DNA of 64,000 nucleotides from the NCBI GenBank assembly GCA_039802005.1, contig JBDRVV010000006.1, positions 29,165-93,164 of the forward strand, in the 5' to 3' direction. Both the position numbers and the translations under genes were made by a program. Below the pieces are notes generated by a model that searched no databases, was not told the DNA's origin, and saw nothing but the letters and a program-made list of their open reading frames with translations. Source of the stretch: a candidate division WOR-3 bacterium (GTDB lineage: Bacteria; Hydrothermota; Tepidihabitantia; SM23-42; JAOAFX01). Below, one piece after another: positions 29,810 through 38,390 of the stretch. Each line of letters starts with the position of its first letter. Position 1 is the first letter of the stretch.

Positions 29810-29828
29810 AATGATAATGGTTATCATT
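29810..29828 (+). promoter_or_regulatory. Fur-box-like 19-bp palindrome
   Basis: AATGATAA-TGG-TTATCATT, a perfect 8-bp inverted repeat with a 3-base centre. It resembles the Fur consensus GATAATGATAATCATTATC. It overlaps the region just after a TATAAT (29803-29808 approximately) and precedes the Mrp ATPase. A Fur-family regulator (Fur, Zur or PerR) would be expected to bind here. Confidence 0.55.
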
Positions 29829-29847
29829 TTCAATAAAGAAGAAATTT

Positions 29848-29898
29848 ATGGCTAATGGGTTTAAACATTTTCCGCTATTGAAAACTTCTGTAGGGTGA
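29848..29898 (+). CDS. Possible 16-aa leader ORF
   Basis: ATG at 29848 to TGA at 29898, reading MANGFKHFPLLKTSVG. It is preceded by AAAGAAG and lies between the Fur-like box and the Mrp gene. There is no homology argument. It may be a chance open frame in a 180-base leader. Confidence 0.2.
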   Translation: MANGFKHFPLLKTSVG

Positions 29899-29942
29899 AT
29901 AAAATTGTTGTTTTCTTAAAATAAAAAGAAAGAAAGGCTAAA

Positions 29943-30791
29943 TTGAAAGTCCCAGAAGAAGAATTAAAAAGGTTAGAAATACTTTTAGAAAAAAATATGA
30001 CGCAGATCACCGCGAAGATTCTTGTCCTTTCAAATAAAGGTGGTGTGGGCAAGAGTTTCGTGGCGGTAAATCTTGCTGCGGGCTTGAGTAAACTTGGAGC
30101 CAAAGTGGGAATTTTGGATGCGGATATCCATGGTCCTTCAGTTGCTAAGATGCTCGGGTTTGAAGGGAGACCGCCGATGATGGATGAAGATGGAATAATA
30201 CCATTTACTGTTAATTCTAATCTCGTTGCCTTTTCAATGGCTTCATTATTGCAGGATGCAGATACACCTGTAATCTGGCGTGGTCCTTTGAAGATGAGTG
30301 TATTGAAGCAGTTCCTTGCTGAAATAAACTGGGGTAAACTTGATTATCTGGTCGTTGATTCACCACCGGGCACCGGTGATGAGCCATTATCAGTCATTCA
30401 ATTAATACGCAATCTGACCGGTGCAATCATTGTGACCACACCCCAGGACATTGCCCTGCTTGATTCAAGAAAGTGTGTCCATTTTTTACGCCAACTTTCA
30501 ACACCAATTTTGGGGATATTGGAAAATATGAGTGGTTTTGTGTGTCCACATTGTGGTAAAGAAATAGATATTTTCAAAACTGGTGGTGGAGAAAAGGCGG
30601 CAAAAGAATTGGGTGTGCCTTTCTTAGGTAGAATCCCACTGGACCCCCATATCGTAGAAAGTACTGATAATGGTAAACCGATTGTTGCACAATATCCCGA
30701 TTCAAATTCAGCAAAAGTAATTATGGCTATATGCAAAGAAATAGACTCAATTGTGCGTCCAAGTGAGAAACAAGGTGGACAGTCAAAATAG
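29943..30791 (+). CDS. mrp: Mrp/NBP35-family ATP-binding protein
   Basis: 282 aa with TTG start (29943). It is a P-loop ATPase of the Fe-S carrier family: GKGGVGKS-type loop (here [10 protein letters not shown]), [25 protein letters not shown], and the CPHCGKE C-x-x-C pair near residue 201 that holds the bridging cluster in Mrp/ApbC/NBP35. It probably carries or inserts 4Fe-4S clusters. There is no N-terminal MIP18/DUF59 domain. A Fur-like palindrome upstream suits iron-dependent regulation. Confidence 0.9.
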   Translation: MKVPEEELKRLEILLEKNMTQITAKILVLSNKGGVGKSFVAVNLAAGLSKLGAKVGILDADIHGPSVAKMLGFEGRPPMMDEDGIIPFTVNSNLVAFSMASLLQDADTPVIWRGPLKMSVLKQFLAEINWGKLDYLVVDSPPGTGDEPLSVIQLIRNLTGAIIVTTPQDIALLDSRKCVHFLRQLSTPILGILENMSGFVCPHCGKEIDIFKTGGGEKAAKELGVPFLGRIPLDPHIVESTDNGKPIVAQYPDSNSAKVIMAICKEIDSIVRPSEKQGGQSK

Positions 30792-31203
30792 CATAAGACA
30801 TAAAAAGAGTTATATCCTGTTTATAAACAATTCAAAAACTCAAAAAATTTATATAGGCAAACTTGGTGGATTGAAATTTTGTAAAGGTTATTATAGCTAT
30901 CTTGGTTCGGCGAAGAAAAATATTTTTCAAAGAATAAAAAGACATCTGTCAAAAGATAAAAAAATTTTCTGGCATATTGATTATTTTTTAACGAATAAAA
31001 GTATAAAGATAAAAGAAATCTGGATTGGTTCAAGTCGTGAGTGTAAAATGGCACAACAGTTTCTTAAACATGGTTTTCAATATATTAACCGATTTGGTAG
31101 TTCTGATTGTGGGTGCCCCTCCCATTTATTTATTCTTGATAAAAATATGATTAGAATCAAAAACATTTTGAAAAAAAATGGATTTGAAAAATTCAACGCT
31201 TAA
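30775..31203 (+). CDS. GIY-YIG/DUF123-family protein
   Basis: 142 aa. It starts at GTG (30775) overlapping mrp by 17 bases; a longer TTG start overlapping by 41 is also possible. Motifs: [56 protein letters not shown]. These are characteristic of the DUF123 family (GIY-YIG nuclease fold, found in archaea and some bacteria, related to endonuclease III C-terminal region). DNA repair is a guess. It is translationally coupled to mrp and overlaps trmO by 26 bases. Confidence 0.75.
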   Translation: MDSQNSIRHKKSYILFINNSKTQKIYIGKLGGLKFCKGYYSYLGSAKKNIFQRIKRHLSKDKKIFWHIDYFLTNKSIKIKEIWIGSSRECKMAQQFLKHGFQYINRFGSSDCGCPSHLFILDKNMIRIKNILKKNGFEKFNA

Positions 31204-32059
31204 GCCGATAGGGATTGTCCACTCGCCATATAAATTAAAATCTGAAGCACCCCATCAGGGTGATGAGACAATAAGCGAAATTGAAATCTTACCTGAGTTT
31301 GTTGAAGGGCTCAAGGATATTAGTGGTTTTTCACATCTCCATATCATTTATTATCTGCACCAATCAGAATCATACAGCTTAATGGTGATAACCCCTTGGG
31401 ATGAAGAACAACACGGACTTTTTGCCACCAGGTCTCCGAACCGCGTAAACCCTATCGGCTATGCAGTTGTAGAACTTATCAAGAGAGATAAAAATATATT
31501 AACAGTGAAATATCTTGATGCAATTGATGGAACACCGGTTCTGGATATCAAACCTTATGTTCCAGAAATCGACATCAAAAAGGTAAAAAAGACCGGCTGG
31601 CTTGGTAAGAAATATGGCAATCTACAGCCCAGAATTTATGAATTTGAATCAAATCTTAAATTTGTTGCGGGTAAAGAACTTATTCTGAGCAGCCAAAATA
31701 AACCAAACATCATAGCCGGCTGCGCCCCTGAATTCGGCGGTAAAAAAGAATTCTGGAGTCCTCAGCACCTTTTTGTAGCATCAATTGAACTCTGTTTGGC
31801 AACGACATTTTTATGGTTGCTTGAGAAAGAGAATCTAATTATTGCAGCATATAGAAGTCATGCAGTTGGTAAGGCGCATTTGAAAAATAAAGATTTTGTG
31901 TTTAGTGAGATTTTGATTAAACCAATTATCACCATATGTGAAAAAAATATAAAAGAAAAAATTCTCAATTTGATTCAAGAGGCAGGGCAAGAATGTATGA
32001 TATCAAAATCGATTATCTGTCCCATACTCATAGAACCAGAGATAGAGATAAGTGATTAG
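31178..32059 (+). CDS. TrmO-like tRNA methyltransferase fused to OsmC-like domain
   Basis: 293 aa. Residues ~8-140 are a TrmO (TsaA/UPF0066) domain: [40 protein letters not shown], and YLDAIDGTPVLDIKPYVP. TrmO methylates N6 of t6A37 in tRNA. Residues ~150-290 resemble an OsmC-like fold with the conserved CxxC-lacking helix SIELCLATTFLWLL and the cysteine in GAGQECMISKS-like C-terminus (EAGQECMISKS). OsmC proteins reduce hydroperoxides with two cysteines. The two activities on one chain is unusual. Starts 26 bases before the previous gene ends. Confidence 0.75.
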   Translation: MDLKNSTLKPIGIVHSPYKLKSEAPHQGDETISEIEILPEFVEGLKDISGFSHLHIIYYLHQSESYSLMVITPWDEEQHGLFATRSPNRVNPIGYAVVELIKRDKNILTVKYLDAIDGTPVLDIKPYVPEIDIKKVKKTGWLGKKYGNLQPRIYEFESNLKFVAGKELILSSQNKPNIIAGCAPEFGGKKEFWSPQHLFVASIELCLATTFLWLLEKENLIIAAYRSHAVGKAHLKNKDFVFSEILIKPIITICEKNIKEKILNLIQEAGQECMISKSIICPILIEPEIEISD

Positions 32060-32086
32060 AAAAAGCCTTGACAATTTTATTTAGTA

Positions 32087-32114
32087 TTGATTTTTTGACT
32101 TTTCTGTGTATAAT
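32087..32114 (+). promoter_or_regulatory. Promoter of the 149-aa unknown gene
   Basis: TTGATT (32087-32092), 16 bases, TATAAT (32109-32114), then a leader with AAAAAGGAGAG before the TTG at 32154. Confidence 0.6.
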
Positions 32115-32153
32115 AGGATATGGAATTATTTAAATCGGAAAAAGGAGAGTTGA

Positions 32154-32603
32154 TTGAAGGAGAGTGTAAAAAGATATCTTTATCAAAGAAAAAATCAAAT
32201 TAAAATTGAAGAAGAGCCCGAGGATATTGAAAATCCTTGCGAATTCTGGCCTGATTTAAAAAAGTGTGTGGAGATCTATTTTAAGATATTTCCTGCAATG
32301 CAGCAATATCACAATGTTTTAAAAGATCCGATAGATTTTGAATATTCCGAGAGGTTTTTAAAAGAAGTGGTAAGATACTGCACCACTAATGAATTAAAAA
32401 GAAGATTTATTGACGCCCTGACCAAGGTTGTTTATAAAATTCCGAGTGCTGGGCTGGGAGATGTTAAGATAAAAGAAATGGGTGATTTGTATCATTTTTA
32501 TGTGTCTTTTTTATTCCGGGTTTATTATCGAAAGTTAGACAATAAAATCATTCTTGAAAAATTTATCCCTCATAAGAAAAAAGGGTTTGAAAGGCATTTT
32601 TGA
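32154..32603 (+). CDS. Unknown conserved-looking cytoplasmic protein
   Basis: 149 aa from a TTG start with AAGGAGAG six bases upstream. It is acidic/lysine-rich, with a conserved-looking centre (NPCEFWPDLKKCVEIYFKIFPAMQQYHNVL) and a C-terminal half with compact hydrophobic strands (DLYHFYVSFLFRVYYRKLDNKIILEKFIPHKKK). No signal peptide or membrane segment. It has its own promoter and is not part of an obvious operon. Not recognised. Confidence 0.6.
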   Translation: MKESVKRYLYQRKNQIKIEEEPEDIENPCEFWPDLKKCVEIYFKIFPAMQQYHNVLKDPIDFEYSERFLKEVVRYCTTNELKRRFIDALTKVVYKIPSAGLGDVKIKEMGDLYHFYVSFLFRVYYRKLDNKIILEKFIPHKKKGFERHF

Positions 32604-32622
32604 GAAAATTGAAATTTTGAAG

Positions 32623-34104
32623 TTAATCGTCTTTTTTACTCGTTCCCTTCCATTTATGTAGTATTTCGTTTATTTTTTTCAAACTATTTTTGTTAGCAAG
32701 AAATAGCAATGTATCCCCAGGTTCTAAAATAGTGCCACCACTTGGCACAATAAAATTTTCACCCCGAACAATGAGAACAATAAGACAATCCTGGGGAAAA
32801 CCAATTTCTACTATTGGTTTGTTTACTACTTCAGACTCAAAAGGTACGATCAATTCTATTAATTCAGTGTCCACACCAGGCGGTGGTTCAAATTCAATTG
32901 GTGAAATACTTTTGTTCTCCAATGGCGCACATAATCCCAAAATTCTTGAGACAACAGGAATAGACCAACCCTGGAATAACGCTGAAGTAAGGACAATAAA
33001 GAAAACAAGATTGAAAATTAACTCGGAATTATGAATTCCTGCAAGCAGCGGGAATGTAGCAAGAATTATAGGAACTGCTCCACGCAGTCCGACCCAGGCC
33101 ACAAATAATCGCTCTCGTAAACTATATTTACTCAGAAACAGTGATAGAAAAACGCTTATCGGTCGGGCAACAAACATTAAAAAAATTGATAATAAAATCC
33201 CCGCTCCCGTAACCGGTAATAAATGTGAAGGATAGACAAGCAATCCAAGGGTCAAAAACATTGTTATCTGGCTGAGCCAGGCAAGTCCATCAAAAAATCT
33301 CAAAAGACTCTTTTTCTTAACAATCTGTGAATTACCGATAACTATACCGGCAAGATACACAGCGAGGAATCCGCTTCCATTCAAAAGATAAGTTATACCA
33401 TATATCAAAAATGCTGAAGCAAGACAGAAAACAGGATATAATCCTTCGTAAAAAAGCCTGAGTCTATTTAGAATAAAAACGACTAATTTCCCGAAAGTCA
33501 AACCTATCACTGCACCTAATCCCATTTGGAGTATAAAAAAAGTCATTATCTGTAGTGGATTATTAGCAGATGAATTAATCAACTGAATACTTGCGATGGT
33601 CAAGAAAATTGCCATTGGGTCATTGCTTCCGGATTCTAACTCCAGTAAGGGTTTTAGCGTCCCTTTTAGTTTTACATTCTTTGAGCGCAATATGGAAAAG
33701 ACAGCAGGAGCATCCGTGGATGAAACAATTGAGCCGAGCATAATGCAATACAAAATTGGTATTTTCAGCACGAACGAAGCAAAAAAGCCAACAAGAATTG
33801 CGGTGGCAAAAACTCCAAATGTAGAAAGTACTATTGCATGTTTAAAAATCGGTTTTACCTGGTTCCAATTTGTATCCAATCCACCCGCAAATAATATGAA
33901 GACTAATGCAACAATACCTATAGATTGTGCCAATCTGGCGTCATCAAAATTTATTCTACCTATACCCTCGGCACCGGCGAGTATTCCTATGCCCAAAAAT
34001 AGCAGCAACACGGGTATGCCAAGATAATCAAAAAATTTGAATATCAAAATACATAGGATTATTAATATTGAAACAATCAGCAATAATATCTCTAATGAAA
34101 ACAT
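32623..34104 (-). CDS. CPA1-type cation/proton antiporter with TrkA-C domain (NhaP2/CvrA-like)
   Basis: 493 aa. About 12 membrane helices run from residue 1 to ~395; the transport core includes LARTGLTFGK-like AVIGLTFGKLVVF and the acidic pair ESGSNDPMAIFLT, the ND motif of the CPA superfamily. Residues ~415-490 form a TrkA-C (RCK-C) domain. This is the NhaP2/CvrA architecture, a potassium/proton or sodium/proton antiporter. Leaderless promoter on the minus strand. It converges on the unknown 149-aa gene and is divergent from mgtE. Confidence 0.88.
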   Translation of the reverse strand: MFSLEILLLIVSILIILCILIFKFFDYLGIPVLLLFLGIGILAGAEGIGRINFDDARLAQSIGIVALVFILFAGGLDTNWNQVKPIFKHAIVLSTFGVFATAILVGFFASFVLKIPILYCIMLGSIVSSTDAPAVFSILRSKNVKLKGTLKPLLELESGSNDPMAIFLTIASIQLINSSANNPLQIMTFFILQMGLGAVIGLTFGKLVVFILNRLRLFYEGLYPVFCLASAFLIYGITYLLNGSGFLAVYLAGIVIGNSQIVKKKSLLRFFDGLAWLSQITMFLTLGLLVYPSHLLPVTGAGILLSIFLMFVARPISVFLSLFLSKYSLRERLFVAWVGLRGAVPIILATFPLLAGIHNSELIFNLVFFIVLTSALFQGWSIPVVSRILGLCAPLENKSISPIEFEPPPGVDTELIELIVPFESEVVNKPIVEIGFPQDCLIVLIVRGENFIVPSGGTILEPGDTLLFLANKNSLKKINEILHKWKGTSKKDD

Positions 34105-34111
34105 ATGTAAA

Positions 34112-34139
34112 ATTATAGCCAGAATATATTAACAATCAA
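34112..34139 (-). promoter_or_regulatory. Promoter of the antiporter gene
   Basis: On the minus strand TTGATT (34139-34134), 16 bases, TATAAT (34117-34112), seven bases to the ATG at 34104; a leaderless mRNA is expected. Confidence 0.7.
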
Positions 34140-34162
34140 TGAAAAATTTAATTATAAAAACC

Positions 34163-34190
34163 TTCACAAAATTATATTTTTAGATATAAT
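34163..34190 (+). promoter_or_regulatory. Promoter of mgtE
   Basis: TTCACA (34163-34168), 16 bases, TATAAT (34185-34190). The leader is about 50 bases, too short for a magnesium riboswitch (about 150-170 bases), and holds AAAAGGAG at 34220 and a weaker GAGG nearer the ATG. Confidence 0.55.
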
Positions 34191-34242
34191 AGAGTTATGA
34201 TTAAAGGGAAATGCTAATTAAAAGGAGTAAATCGAGGTTATA

Positions 34243-35625
34243 ATGCCAAAATTTAAATATAGTCCACTGGTTAAATTGGTAATGCCAGAAATTAAAGAAG
34301 CAATCAATGAGAAAAACTGGCATGTTTTAAAAGATTTTATTTCCACTTGGGAACCAGTAGATATCATTGAGCTATTTAAAGAACTTAATCCCAATGATAT
34401 GCTTATAATCTTCTTACTCCTTCCAACAAAATTACAATCAGCAATATTTGCCAAATTTGATGCTAATGCTCAGGAAAATATTCTTAAAAGTCTAAACGAG
34501 CAGCAGGTCAAACAGATTCTTTCTGAAATCAAACCCGATGATAGAACCGAATTGTTTGAAGAGTTGCCGCCGGATTTAATCCGTAAATTGCTTGATATTC
34601 TATCATTAGAGGATAGGAAAGAAGTTCTTCAGTTGCTCGCATATCCCAAAGATAGTGTGGGTAGGTTACTAACCCCTGATTATGTGGCGGTAAAACCTAC
34701 GTGGACAATAATCGAGACTATGGAGTACATCCGCAAATATGGCAAAGATGCAGAGACCATTAATGTAGTTTATGTGGTGGATGATAGTGGCAAATTACTT
34801 GATGATATTCCAATAAGAAAATTGATACTTGCTGAACCAAATCAGACAATTGAATCATTAATGGATCACAATTATGTTTCTATAAATGCCTATGCGGATC
34901 AGGAAGAGGCAGCGAAGGTGATGCAAAAATATGATTTGATATCTCTGCCGGTTACAAATGCTGAAGGGCAACTATTGGGAATTGTTACCATTGATGACAT
35001 TATTGATGTATTACAGGAAGAACAGACCGAAGACTTTACAAAAATCTCGGCAATTGCTACGAAACCAATCAAAGTAGATTTTATAACAAAAATTAAAGAA
35101 GTCCCTTTACAAAAATTATACCGCAGCAGGGTGACATGGCTTCTGGCATTGTTGCTTATGGATTTGATTACCGGCGGCATAATTCAGGGGTTCCAAGAAA
35201 CTATTGCCAGATATGTAGTACTTGTGACATTTTTACCAGTGCTTGTTGACACCGCAGGTAATGCTGGTTCTCAATCTGCAACTTTGGTCATAAGGGCAAT
35301 GGCATTGGGAACAATTCAAATGCGAGATTGGCTTAAGCTTTTAATCAGAGAATTATTTGTTGCTGGTGCATTGGGAATCACGATGGGGCTTGGTATTTCT
35401 TTTATGGGCATTCTCCGCGGCAGGAATTTGACGGTTGCTTCTGTAGTGGTTATCGCAATGATTGTGAATGTAATCGTGGGGAGCTTAATCGGCATTTTAT
35501 TACCGTTTATTTTTACCCGATTTAAAAAAGATCCAGCAACCGCAAGTACCCCGCTAATCACCACCCTTGCTGATATTATCGGCACCGGTATTTATCTGGG
35601 CATCGCCTACTTGATGCTGCATTGA
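34243..35625 (+). CDS. mgtE: Magnesium transporter MgtE
   Basis: 460 aa. It has the MgtE N-terminal superhelical domain (residues ~1-135), two CBS domains (~135-260) and five membrane helices (~285-460) with the pore motif GNAGSQSATLVIRAMALG. This architecture defines a Mg2+ channel gated by cytosolic magnesium. There is no space for a long M-box riboswitch upstream. An AT-rich TTACAAA/TTTGTAA hairpin with a T-run (35653-35670) may be its terminator. Confidence 0.93.
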   Translation: MPKFKYSPLVKLVMPEIKEAINEKNWHVLKDFISTWEPVDIIELFKELNPNDMLIIFLLLPTKLQSAIFAKFDANAQENILKSLNEQQVKQILSEIKPDDRTELFEELPPDLIRKLLDILSLEDRKEVLQLLAYPKDSVGRLLTPDYVAVKPTWTIIETMEYIRKYGKDAETINVVYVVDDSGKLLDDIPIRKLILAEPNQTIESLMDHNYVSINAYADQEEAAKVMQKYDLISLPVTNAEGQLLGIVTIDDIIDVLQEEQTEDFTKISAIATKPIKVDFITKIKEVPLQKLYRSRVTWLLALLLMDLITGGIIQGFQETIARYVVLVTFLPVLVDTAGNAGSQSATLVIRAMALGTIQMRDWLKLLIRELFVAGALGITMGLGISFMGILRGRNLTVASVVVIAMIVNVIVGSLIGILLPFIFTRFKKDPATASTPLITTLADIIGTGIYLGIAYLMLH

Positions 35626-35652
35626 AAAAACTGATTAATATAAATAAAAATC

Positions 35653-35674
35653 TCTTACAAAAATTTGTAATTTT
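35653..35674 (+). terminator. Weak terminator after mgtE
   Basis: TTACAAA-AA-TTTGTAA followed by TTTTAT. The stem is A/T-only, so efficiency is uncertain. Confidence 0.4.
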
Positions 35675-35723
35675 ATATGCTAAAACCCGAAGAATGACAA
35701 AAGCAATAGTGGTGCAAAAATCT

Positions 35724-35751
35724 TGACTTTAATGCGAAGTTAAATATAATT
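35724..35751 (+). promoter_or_regulatory. Promoter of the restriction-modification operon
   Basis: TTGACT (35724-35729), 16 bases, TATAAT (35746-35751). The ATG at 35759 is about seven bases further on, so the methyltransferase mRNA is probably leaderless. Confidence 0.7.
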
Positions 35752-35758
35752 TTATACA

Positions 35759-36676
35759 ATGAAGAAGCATCAAGTTAAAAATGTTCATGATGTACTACCC
35801 GCTATCTATCCGGAAAAAATAGAAATAAATTTTCTTAAAACTTGCAATTGTCCTGATAATCATATTAATTGTCTTACACCTAAGGAATGGTTAAAAAATC
35901 AAGTTGCCATTTGGGAATTTTATTATGAGAAGAGAGATATTAGAGATAAAGATATACACCCGGCTGTTTTCCCAATTGGTCTACCAAAACGATGCATAGA
36001 ATTATTTACTCATAGAGGTGAGTTAGTGCTTGATCCTTTTGTAGGAATTGGTACAACCCTCATTGCAGCGAGGGATGTAGAAAGAAATGCAGTGGGATTT
36101 GATTTAAATTCTAAGTATATTGAAACGACAAAGAAGCGTTTAGCCACACTACAATTAAATTTTGGGCAAGGGACAAAGCAAATAGCAATCTGCGATGATG
36201 CAATAAATATTCCAAAATACCTTAAAGAAGAAACTGTTGCCTTGGTTGTAACTTCACCACCATATGCAAATATGCTCAATCATGCACGTCTTAACAAAAG
36301 TATTCGCGGTGATTTACGAGTTAATAAGTATTATAAAAAAAATCAGCAATATTCAGCCAACCCAAGGGATTTGGGCACAATGGAACCAAAGACATATGCC
36401 GTTGCATTAGCTGACATTTTTAGAGGGATATTGCCTCTACTGAAACCAAAAGCCCATTGTGTTATCAACATAAATGATTTGTGGGAGAACAATCGTAGAT
36501 ATCCAACGCACGCTTATGTTATTGAAGAAATGACGAAAGTGGGCTACGAGCTTAGAAACATCATTATTTGGGATAAGAGAAATTTAGTCAATAAAGTTGG
36601 AATTTATGGTTGGCCTAAAAACTATATTACTTTAAGTACAACTTTTGAGTATTTACTTGACTTTTGGAGGCCATGA
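35759..36676 (+). CDS. DNA methyltransferase (gamma-type, probably N4-cytosine)
   Basis: 305 aa. AdoMet-binding motif I-like DPFVGIGTTL at residues 92-101 comes before catalytic motif TSPPY (165-169). The order places the enzyme in the gamma class; TSPPY is usual in N4-cytosine methyltransferases. The enzyme has a probable zinc-type cysteine pair near the N-terminus (CNCPDNHINC). The partner nuclease overlaps its last four bases, and both resemble MvaI/BcnI systems (CCWGG or CCSGG). No companion specificity gene. Target sequence is not determined here. Confidence 0.85.
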   Translation: MKKHQVKNVHDVLPAIYPEKIEINFLKTCNCPDNHINCLTPKEWLKNQVAIWEFYYEKRDIRDKDIHPAVFPIGLPKRCIELFTHRGELVLDPFVGIGTTLIAARDVERNAVGFDLNSKYIETTKKRLATLQLNFGQGTKQIAICDDAINIPKYLKEETVALVVTSPPYANMLNHARLNKSIRGDLRVNKYYKKNQQYSANPRDLGTMEPKTYAVALADIFRGILPLLKPKAHCVININDLWENNRRYPTHAYVIEEMTKVGYELRNIIIWDKRNLVNKVGIYGWPKNYITLSTTFEYLLDFWRP

Positions 36677-37380
36677 AGGGTTATTTAGAGATCACAAGAA
36701 AATTGAGAAAAATAAAAGAAATGGGATACATAAAAACGCACCGTGAGGGTAATACAGGAATAGGCAAGACTCTCGAAGACTTGCTCGGTATTAAAGAAAA
36801 CAATATTCCCGGTCCCAATGCTAAAGTTATTGAAATAAAATCAGTGCGAAAGAATGCTTCTTCTATGTTGACATTATTTACTAAATCACCTCTTCCCAAA
36901 GGAGCAAATAGCGTTTTACTCAAAAGATTTGGTTACTATTCGGAAAAAAATGATAAGACGAAAAGATTAGAAACTACTATTAACGCAATTAAATTTAATA
37001 ATCTTAAAGGGAAAAAAGGATTTAAAATAACGATCGAAAGTGAAAGAATTAACATCATAACACCCGAGAATGAAATTGTGGGATATTGGGATAAGGATAC
37101 ACTAAAATATGCTTTTGAGAAAAAGATGCCATATTTGTTATATGTCAAAGCAGATTCAAAAGGAACAGGCAAAGGAGAACAATTCTGGTTTAACGAGGCA
37201 TGGCTTTTAAGTGGATTTAGCTTCGAAAATTTTATTAAATTATTGAAAGAAGGCATCATACTTGTAGACATCAGAATTGGTCAATATCCTGATGGCAGAA
37301 CCCATGACCACGGAACAGGATTTAGAGTAATGCCCGACAAACTTGATTTATGCTTTAGTAATAGAGAGAGAATAATGTAA
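36673..37380 (+). CDS. Type II restriction endonuclease, MvaI/BcnI family
   Basis: 235 aa from the ATG at 36673, with GGAGG just before and an ATGA overlap with the methyltransferase. Hallmarks of the MvaI/BcnI family: EGNTGIGKTLEDLLGIKENN near the N-terminus, VIEIKSVRK, which supplies the ExK of the nuclease core, LTLFTKSP and later GQYPDGRTHDHGTGFRVM with the conserved His. Members cut CCWGG or CCSGG as monomers. Translational coupling to the methyltransferase is expected. Confidence 0.87.
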   Translation: MKGYLEITRKLRKIKEMGYIKTHREGNTGIGKTLEDLLGIKENNIPGPNAKVIEIKSVRKNASSMLTLFTKSPLPKGANSVLLKRFGYYSEKNDKTKRLETTINAIKFNNLKGKKGFKITIESERINIITPENEIVGYWDKDTLKYAFEKKMPYLLYVKADSKGTGKGEQFWFNEAWLLSGFSFENFIKLLKEGIILVDIRIGQYPDGRTHDHGTGFRVMPDKLDLCFSNRERIM

Positions 37381-37418
37381 TAGAGTATTCTACAGATGTT
37401 AGCTCCTAAATAACTTAA

Positions 37419-38296
37419 ATGAAATTTATTTATCTTGATACCTGGGCATTACGCAAATTGGCAGAACAGCATAATAGCAACCACGCATGGGGGAAAATAT
37501 ATAATGCATTGTCAACCGATAATGTTTGGCTTATGATTTCTGTAATACATTTGTTCGAACTTACACATAGGAAAAGAATTAAACGTGATACAATTGTAGA
37601 ATATCTTGACAAATGTAAAAATATAAAGTGGCTGCCCGCCCCTCACAAAATATTCAAAAAAGAAGTCGAAAAACGCGTTCGACTTTCTCGCAAGCAATGA
37701 GAAAAAGATCATTAAGGTCTATTTTGATTCATTTAATGATTTGTTGGCAGATTTAGAAGATTTCTAAATCTGAAATACCAAACGTTCTTGTGTTAAATCA
37801 AATAAAATACACTATGGCACAACCTAAGACCCTTTCCGAACTCATTAATTTGTTAATTGAGCGAAACTTTTGTGTAGAAATTTATAAGAGATTTCAAGCG
37901 GACGCTGACAGGATAAATAGCATAAACAAAAATGCTGCCATATGGCGGAATCCTAAAGATGTTCTCAGATTTGATATCACGCATTATTTAGGTCAAATTA
38001 GAGGCGTAAATACAAGTAGATCTGATAATCAATTCGTTGACAGGTTAGTTGGATTATCAGCCGAATTTATGCCCAGCCTACTACTTTATAATTTAATTGA
38101 AAGAATAACTTTTGGAGGAATTCAAGTGAAAGTCAACGATATTCTTGATGACTACCATGTTTGTTATTTACCATATTGCGACTTGATGTTATTAGATAAA
38201 AATACATATAATAGAGTAAAACAAACTAAGTTAGCTCAGTGTTCAAAAATATTCAGCAATGTGATTAATTTTTCAAAAAGTTGGGGTGAAAAATAA
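37419..38296 (+). pseudogene. PIN-like nuclease gene broken by two frameshifts
   Basis: Three frames read as parts of one protein. Frame A (37419-37700) begins MKFIYLDTWALRKLAEQ with a PIN-like first Asp and an acidic residue in SVIHLFELTHRK. Frame B (37699-37767) continues EKKIIKVYFDSFNDLLADLEDF. Frame C (about 37755-38296) contains DDYHVCYLPYCDLMLLDKNTYN, the PIN C-terminal acidic segment. Together they give about 290 residues, the size of long PIN-like proteins. It sits just after the restriction genes. A true lesion and assembly errors are both possible. Confidence 0.6.
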
Positions 38297-38390
38297 CTTA
38301 TTATATCAATACACTTTTATCTTTTAAATTACCTCAATAAATTGAAAATCCATATCAATGGAATGTAATTACTGATATGACCAAAGTATA

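Noticed and set aside
34191..34242. Magnesium (M-box) riboswitch before mgtE
   Set aside because: The leader is only about 50 bases, too short for the known structure.
35653..35758. tRNA or small RNA gene between mgtE and the methyltransferase
   Set aside because: Only a weak A/T-only hairpin and a promoter are visible.
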